Below are positions 59,284 to 64,000 of a stretch of DNA of 64,000 nt, in pieces. A program made the position numbers and the translations under genes. Positions within the stretch are counted from its first letter, which is position 1, and every line of letters begins with the position of its first letter. The notes beneath the pieces were generated by a model, which was not told the origin of the DNA, made no database searches, and worked only from the letters and a program-made list of their open reading frames with translations. The stretch is taken from assembly GCA_026388095.1 (NCBI GenBank), contig JAPLKL010000008.1, positions 31,926 through 95,925 of the forward strand. Direction: 5' to 3'. The DNA comes from Elusimicrobiota bacterium. Lineage in GTDB: Bacteria; Elusimicrobiota; Elusimicrobia; UBA1565; UBA9628.

Positions 59284-59958
59284 ATGAAGAACATCCCTCT
59301 GGCCCTCCTGCCGGACCCGTTCGTGGAAGCCTACCGCCGCATCGCGGCGCACATCCCGGGCATCGCCGCGGCGCTGCTGCTGCTCCTGCTGGGGATGTTC
59401 ACGGCCCGGGTCCTGCGCACCGTCATCGACCGGCTCCTCAGCCAGGCCAAGCTCGACGACTACACCAGCAAGGTCGGGATCAACGAGGTCGTGGCCCGCC
59501 TGGGCCTGGGCAAGTCCCCGGTCTACATCTTCTCCTTCCTGGCCTACTGGTTCGTGCTCTTCGTCTTCTTCGTCTCCGCGGCCAACGCCGTGAACCTCAA
59601 CGTGGTCTCGGAGCTGCTCGAGCGCTTCGCGCTCTTCCTGCCCATCCTGATCGGCGCCCTGCTCATCCTCTTCGGCGGCCTGCTCTTCGCGCGCTTCCTC
59701 AACGAGATCGTGCTCAACGCCGCGGCGGCCAACAACGTGCGCGGCGGCAGGGTCCTGGCCCACGCCGCCTACATCCTGGTGGTGGTGTTCTCCGCCATGA
59801 CCGCCATGGAGCAGCTGGGCATGAAGCTCAACTTCATCTCCGCCGCCATCCAGATCCTGCTGGGCTCGGTCGGCCTGGCCGCGGCCATCGCCTTCGGCAT
59901 CGGCGGCAAGGACGTGGCAGCGGAGATCCTGCGCGACCTGCTCGACCGGAAGGCCTAA
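59284..59958 (+). CDS. TM-helix (CmpX/mechanosensitive-channel-like) membrane protein
   Basis: The ATG at 59284 gives 224 residues. There are about four membrane helices: AAALLLLLLGMFTARVLRTVI, VYIFSFLAYWFVLFVFFVSAA, FALFLPILIGALLILFGGLLFARFL and YILVVVFSAMTAMEQLGM, with a final 'ILLGSVGLAAAIAFGIGGKDVAAEIL'. This closing Gly/Ala helix is like the pore helix of MscS-family channels, and the repeat unit matches the conserved 'TM helix' family. It lacks the large cytoplasmic MscS domain. It is monocistronic, and its stop codon abuts the second MITE-like element. Confidence 0.8.
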   Translation: MKNIPLALLPDPFVEAYRRIAAHIPGIAAALLLLLLGMFTARVLRTVIDRLLSQAKLDDYTSKVGINEVVARLGLGKSPVYIFSFLAYWFVLFVFFVSAANAVNLNVVSELLERFALFLPILIGALLILFGGLLFARFLNEIVLNAAAANNVRGGRVLAHAAYILVVVFSAMTAMEQLGMKLNFISAAIQILLGSVGLAAAIAFGIGGKDVAAEILRDLLDRKA

Positions 59959-59961
59959 CCG

Positions 59962-60392
59962 CAATGCCGGTCACTTAAGGTCCGCTTCCGTCGGCCGCTG
60001 CCGTTAAGACCCTCGGAACCCCGTAGGGGTTCCGAGGCCGGCGCGACGATATTCCTCTGTCGCGCCGACCCTATGAGGATTCTGAGTGCTGAGTCACTTC
60101 CCCATCCCTTGGATCTTCATGAAGTCGCGCGCGCAGGCGGAATGGGGCGCGCGCGGCTCGCGGCGCCAAGCGCCGCGAGCGCACGAAGAGAGAGTATTGG
60201 GCCGAAGTCTCAGTGATCGGATGGCGACCTGAAATGCTGATTCTATTTATGAAATAACGCTAAATCTAGCAATACCTCCAGCGCTGGAGGTGGAGGGGCT
60301 AGAAGTGATAGGAAAATATGAAAGATTGGCACATCAAGTCGCCGTCTTTCGTCATAGCACAAAAACTGCGTGCCGCTAAGTGACCGGCATTG
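59962..60392 (+). mobile_element. MITE-like non-coding element, copy 2 (431 bp)
   Basis: It has the same 16-bp terminal inverted repeats as copy 1 (CAATGCCGGTCACTTA / TAAGTGACCGGCATTG). It is longer by 47 bp, in a segment around 60097-60150. It is flanked by GGCCTAACCG (left) and GGCCTAGCCG (right), a 9-of-10 direct repeat. Its left end is 3 bases below the stop of the TM-helix gene and its right end lies 34 bases from the convergent end of the next gene. No convincing gene lies inside. It fills the otherwise geneless interval 59959-60426. Confidence 0.8.
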
Positions 60393-60426
60393 GGCCTAGC
60401 CGCGGGAGCGCGGCTCCGGCCGGGAC

Positions 60427-60732
60427 CTACTTCTTGGGCTTCTTCCCCGTCGGGGACGGGACCTCCACGCGCCAGGCGCGCGGGCTGCCCGTATGGGAGA
60501 GCTTGATGGGCGGGATGGAGCTCACCGCCGTCTCGGTCGCCGAGCCCGCCTCCGACGTCTGGGCCGGCCTGGCCTCGGGCGTGTAGCCGCTCAAAGCGTG
60601 CGGCGGGACCTGGAAGCGCCGCGCCAGCAGGCCGCGGGCCGCGTAGAAGACCAGGATGGCGACCAAAAGCAGCGCCAAGCCGAAGACGACGTTCTCGAAG
60701 AGCGGATGCCGGTTGTTCTCGCTGCGCCTCAT
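60427..60732 (-). CDS. Small membrane protein downstream of rpoD, unknown function
   Basis: The ATG at 60732 lies 2 bases after the rpoD stop, so it is co-transcribed. The product has 101 residues: a short N-terminus (MRRSENNRHPLFENVVFG), one membrane helix (LALLLVAILVFYAARGLL) and a Pro/Ala/Ser-rich tail ending PTGKKPKK. No family is recognised. A longer frame to 61275 overlaps rpoD and is rejected. Confidence 0.6.
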   Translation of the reverse strand: MRRSENNRHPLFENVVFGLALLLVAILVFYAARGLLARRFQVPPHALSGYTPEARPAQTSEAGSATETAVSSIPPIKLSHTGSPRAWRVEVPSPTGKKPKK

Positions 60733-60734
60733 CT

Positions 60735-62450
60735 CTACTCCAGATAGTCCCGCAGGGACTTGCTGCGGGAAGGGTGCCGCAGCTTGCGGATGGCCTTGGC
60801 CTCGATCTGGCGCACGCGCTCGCGCGTGACCCGGAAGATGCGCCCCACCTCCTCCAAGGTCCGGGGATAGCCCGAGTCGATGCCGAAGCGCAGCTTGATG
60901 ATCTTGGCCTCCCGGTCGGTCAGAGTGGCGAGCACCTTCTCCACCTCGCCGCGGCGCAGGAAGGTGCTGGCGGAATTGGACGGCGCGCCCGTGGCGCGGT
61001 CCTCGATGAAGTCCTCCAGGTAGGAATCCTCGTCCTCGCCGATGGGCGTGGACAAGGAGACCGGCTCCTGCATGATCTTCAGCACGTTCTTGACCTTGTC
61101 CATGCTGATGTGCAGGCTGCGCGTGTACTCCTCGAGGTTCGGGTCGCGGCCGAGCTCCTGCCGGAAGCGCCGGGTCACCTTGGTGAGCTTGCTGATGAGC
61201 TCCTTCATGTGGACCGGGATGCGGATGGTGCGGGCCTGGTCCGCGATGGCGCGGTTGATGGACTGCCGGATCCACCAGGTGGCGTAGGTGGAGAACTTGA
61301 AGCCCCGCTTGTACTCGAACTTCTCGACCGCCTTCATCAATCCCAGCCCTCCCTCCTGGATGAGGTCGGAGAGCTCGAGGTTGGAGTTGACGTGCTTCTT
61401 GGCGATGGACACCACCAGGCGCAGGTTGGCCTTGATGAGCTTGAGCTTGTCGGCCAGGATCGTTTCCTCCAGGGCCACGATCTTGTCGTTGAGCTCCAGG
61501 AACTTGTCCACCGGCACGGGCAAGGTGTGCTGAGTGCGCTGCAGGCGGTCGGCCACGCCCTGCATGTTCTCCAGGGCCGCCTCCACCGCCGTGGGCGAAT
61601 AGCCGGTCTTGGCCCGGAAGGCGTCGGACTTCATGCGCCCCTTCTTGACCTGGTTGTAGTAGGCGCGCAGCTGCTCGAACTTCATCCCGAAGCGCCGGTC
61701 GTAGCGCTCCAGCTCGTCATGGCACTCCTCGATCTTGGCGGCCAGGTTCTTGATCTTGTTGGTGAGGCGCTTGATCTTGTCCTGGTTGAGGTTGAGGCTC
61801 ACGATCTTGGCGATGACCAGCTTGTTGCGGGCCTCGATGGCCTTGGTCAGCTTGATGCGCGCCAGGGGCTTGAGCCTGGGGTTCTTGAGCTTCTCGCGCA
61901 GGGCGCTCATCACCTTCTCGGACTTCTCGATGAAGTCGGCCACGGACTTCATGCGCCGGCGCATTCCGGAGAGCTCCGAGGCGGTCTTGCGGCCGCGCGG
62001 CATGAGCTCCTTGGGCGTCATCTCCTGGGCCTCGATCAAGGTCTCCCAGGAGCGGATCTCGCGCTGGGTGACCGGCGACTCCAGCACCAGCAGGCGCAGT
62101 TCCTTCTCGCGCTCCCGGACGTTCCGGGCCAAGGTGACCTCTTCCTCGCGGTTGAGCAGCGGCACCCGCCCCATCTCGGAGAGATACATCCGGATGGAGT
62201 TGGAGATGTCCGAGCCCGCGCTCCACTCCTCGGCGAAGCGCTCCTTCTCCACCACCGGGGCCAAAGCCGACTTCTTGCGGTCCACGATCTCGATGCCGAG
62301 GTCCTCGAGCGTGCTCATGAGCTCGTCGACCTCCTCGGACTTCACGTTGGACATGGACAGGGTGCGGCTGATCTCCTCCAAAGTGAGATAGCCGTGCTCC
62401 TTGCCCAGCTTGATGAGGTTGCCCATCGCCTGACTTGCGTGCAGTGCCAT
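60735..62450 (-). CDS. rpoD: Primary RNA polymerase sigma factor RpoD (sigma70)
   Basis: The ATG at 62450 ([11 protein letters not shown]) with AGAGGAAA upstream gives 571 residues. Region 1.2 ([22 protein letters not shown]) is followed by a long non-conserved region, then region 2 ('[56 protein letters not shown]'), region 3 and region 4 with the helix-turn-helix ('[31 protein letters not shown]'). It recognises -10 and -35 boxes such as those listed here. It follows dnaG by 17 bases, the classic macromolecular synthesis operon. Confidence 0.96.
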   Translation of the reverse strand: MALHASQAMGNLIKLGKEHGYLTLEEISRTLSMSNVKSEEVDELMSTLEDLGIEIVDRKKSALAPVVEKERFAEEWSAGSDISNSIRMYLSEMGRVPLLNREEEVTLARNVREREKELRLLVLESPVTQREIRSWETLIEAQEMTPKELMPRGRKTASELSGMRRRMKSVADFIEKSEKVMSALREKLKNPRLKPLARIKLTKAIEARNKLVIAKIVSLNLNQDKIKRLTNKIKNLAAKIEECHDELERYDRRFGMKFEQLRAYYNQVKKGRMKSDAFRAKTGYSPTAVEAALENMQGVADRLQRTQHTLPVPVDKFLELNDKIVALEETILADKLKLIKANLRLVVSIAKKHVNSNLELSDLIQEGGLGLMKAVEKFEYKRGFKFSTYATWWIRQSINRAIADQARTIRIPVHMKELISKLTKVTRRFRQELGRDPNLEEYTRSLHISMDKVKNVLKIMQEPVSLSTPIGEDEDSYLEDFIEDRATGAPSNSASTFLRRGEVEKVLATLTDREAKIIKLRFGIDSGYPRTLEEVGRIFRVTRERVRQIEAKAIRKLRHPSRSKSLRDYLE

Positions 62451-62467
62451 AATCGTTTTCCTCTGGT

Positions 62468-64000
62468 TTACTTCTTCGGCGAGCCTTTCAATTCCCCCAG
62501 CAGCCGCGCGTACTCGGCGTGCTCGGCGGCGCCCAGCTTGCCGTCGCGGCTCAAAGCCTGGCGGAGTTCCTCCCAACGGGTCTGTCCCCGACGCCGGGCC
62601 AGCGTCGCCTGCAGGCGCGACGCCACTTCGGTCCGGTCGAACTCATCCGCCCTGAGCAGGAGCCTCTGGACCAAAGAGTTCTCCTCCGGCGCGAGCGTCT
62701 CGCGCACTCTCAGGGACCAATCGCCCGGCCAAGGCTGCAGCTTGGCCAGGACCCGCCATATGCGCCGGCCGGTCTCGGACGAAAAATCCGCCTCCCGCAC
62801 CAGCGCGAAGAGTCCCGGTTCCATGAAGACGTCGGTGAGGATCTCCTCTTCGCCGCCGGCCAGCTCCGCCCTCGGGACCGCCGGGGCGGGGGAGGCGGAC
62901 CGCGGCGCGCGCTCGCCCGGTCCGCGCCGGGACAGCTGCAGGCGCAGGGAGCCCTCGTCGATCTTGAGCCGCTGGGCCAGGCGCGTGAGCCACCCGCTCT
63001 TGACGATCTCGTCCGGGCAGCGGCTGATGGTCTCCAGCACCTCCCGGGCCACGGCGGACTTCTCGGTCGGACCCAGGGCGCCGGGGCGGCGCTTCAAAGC
63101 CAGCTCGGTCTGGAACTGGGCGAGGTCCACGGCCCCGGCCAGGCACTTCTGGAAGGCCGGCAGGCCGTGGGCATGCAGGAACTCGTCCGGGTCCTTGCCC
63201 TGGGGCACGGTCGCGACGCAGACGCCCAGCCCCTCGGCCAGCAGCAGCTCCGCGCTGCGCAGGGCGGCGTTCTCGCCGGCCTGGTCGGCGTCGAAGACCA
63301 CGACCGCCTCGCCGGCGTAGCGCTTGACCAAGGCGACCTGGTCCACAGTCAGGGCGGTGCCCAGCGGCGCGCAGGCGGTCTTGAGGCCGTGCTGGTGCGC
63401 GGCCATCACGTCCATGTAGCCTTCCATCAGGACCACGCGGCGCTGCTTGCGCACCTCCGGCAGGCCGAGGAAAAGTCCGTAAAGGACGCGCCCCTTGGAG
63501 AACACGGGGGACTCGGGAGAGTTGAGGTACTTGGGCATGGCCTCGCCCAGGGCCCGCGCTCCGAAGCCCACCACCGAGCCCTTGGCGTCCTGGATGGGAT
63601 AGAGGACCCGGTCGAAGAAATAGTCCCGCAGGCCGCCGCGCTCGGTCTTGCGGGCCAGCCCGGCCTTGACCACGAGCTCCGGCGCGAAGCCCTTGCGCAG
63701 GGCCCGGGCCGCCACGTCGCCGTCCTTTGGGGCATAGCCCAGGCGGAAGGCCGCGAGGCTCTCGGCGGACACCTTGCGCTCGGCCAGGTACTTCCGGGCG
63801 GCGGCAGCGGCCGCGGACTTGAGCAAGGTCTGGTGGTAGAAAGCGGCCGCCAGCTCCAGGAGCTCCCTGATCTTCAGGCGCTCCTGCTCGGCCGGGCCCA
63901 GGGCCTCCTCGCTCTTGACGATCTTCACGCCGGCGCGCCCCGCGAGCTTCTCCGCCGCCTCGGTGAAGCTCAGGGACTCCATCTTCATCAGGAAGGCGAA
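62468..64000 (-). CDS. dnaG: DNA primase DnaG (5' end outside window)
   Basis: The frame is open to the window edge. The visible 510 residues start with '[25 protein letters not shown]', the segment that follows the N-terminal zinc finger, so the zinc-binding domain is beyond the window. The catalytic TOPRIM core is seen: '[17 protein letters not shown]' (Glu) and '[17 protein letters not shown]' (Asp-x-Asp). The C-terminal part would bind DnaB helicase. It primes DNA synthesis and is co-transcribed with rpoD. Confidence 0.95.
   Translation of the reverse strand, partial: FAFLMKMESLSFTEAAEKLAGRAGVKIVKSEEALGPAEQERLKIRELLELAAAFYHQTLLKSAAAAAARKYLAERKVSAESLAAFRLGYAPKDGDVAARALRKGFAPELVVKAGLARKTERGGLRDYFFDRVLYPIQDAKGSVVGFGARALGEAMPKYLNSPESPVFSKGRVLYGLFLGLPEVRKQRRVVLMEGYMDVMAAHQHGLKTACAPLGTALTVDQVALVKRYAGEAVVVFDADQAGENAALRSAELLLAEGLGVCVATVPQGKDPDEFLHAHGLPAFQKCLAGAVDLAQFQTELALKRRPGALGPTEKSAVAREVLETISRCPDEIVKSGWLTRLAQRLKIDEGSLRLQLSRRGPGERAPRSASPAPAVPRAELAGGEEEILTDVFMEPGLFALVREADFSSETGRRIWRVLAKLQPWPGDWSLRVRETLAPEENSLVQRLLLRADEFDRTEVASRLQATLARRRGQTRWEELRQALSRDGKLGAAEHAEYARLLGELKGSPKK

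Noticed and set aside
1..64000. CRISPR array
   Set aside because: No regularly spaced short direct repeats with unique spacers were seen; the only tandem repeats are in-frame coding repeats.
1..64000. tRNA or rRNA genes
   Set aside because: No stretch with a cloverleaf pattern and conserved TTCRA-type loop or rRNA sequence was found by eye in the intergenic gaps; a covariance search would be decisive.

Overview
The window is GC-rich bacterial DNA with tightly packed genes, mostly on the minus strand, and many ATGA stop/start overlaps. It suggests a diderm (two-membrane) bacterium: there are several signal-peptide beta-barrel proteins, type IV pilin-like proteins and a PorV-like protein. The combination of an Mvh/Hdr hydrogenase complex, very large secreted repeat proteins with a C-terminal sorting-like domain, and TPR/SGNH proteins is reminiscent of Elusimicrobiota. 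That phylum call is inference from protein style, not from a marker gene; no rRNA or tRNA gene was found.

Layout. 1-7.6 kb: a DUF4384 gene fragment, a CHAT-protease TPR lipoprotein, a prepilin/PilP-like hybrid, a family-4-like uracil-DNA glycosylase, a GspG-like pseudopilin with a membrane protein, an SGNH-hydrolase/TPR protein interrupted by one in-frame TGA, and hypA. 7.7-10.4 kb: three plus-strand envelope genes of unknown role. 10.4-17.4 kb: the operon hdrC-hdrB-hdrA-mvhD-mvhG-mvhA plus a hydrogenase maturation protease, a flavin-based H2-oxidising electron-bifurcating complex. 17.5-21.4 kb: pckA and an aminotransferase, divergent from a LysR-type regulator. The same CTATTA-N7-TAATAG palindrome lies in the lysR/aminotransferase intergenic region and just upstream of the hdr promoter, which suggests one regulon. 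21.4-28.8 kb: a secreted protein, a pseudouridine synthase, two tandem lgt paralogues, a metallo-beta-lactamase-fold hydrolase, an FtsB-like protein, enolase and a phosphohexomutase. 29.0-30.8 kb: two small secreted proteins.

30.8-59.1 kb is the most unusual part. It is one apparent minus-strand operon: a FecR-domain protein, an outer-membrane barrel, a stand-alone cyclic-nucleotide-binding protein, a giant secreted protein and a PorV-like protein. The giant gene spans 24 kb. It appears as three overlapping reading frames, but two compensating single-base frameshifts explain the split; repaired, it would encode about 8,005 residues (beta-helix, Kelch propellers, fibronectin III, many more propeller-like repeats, and a type-IX-secretion-like tail). 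A strong sigma70-type promoter with a consensus CRP-type site near -62 to -64 precedes the operon.

59.3-64 kb: a TM-helix mechanosensitive-channel-like protein, a small membrane protein, rpoD and dnaG (cut by the window edge). Two copies of a roughly 0.4-kb non-coding element with 16-bp perfect terminal inverted repeats, internal hairpins and about 10-bp flanking direct repeats lie at 22096-22479 and 59962-60392. Each abuts a stop codon within the same target sequence. This looks like an undescribed MITE-like element.
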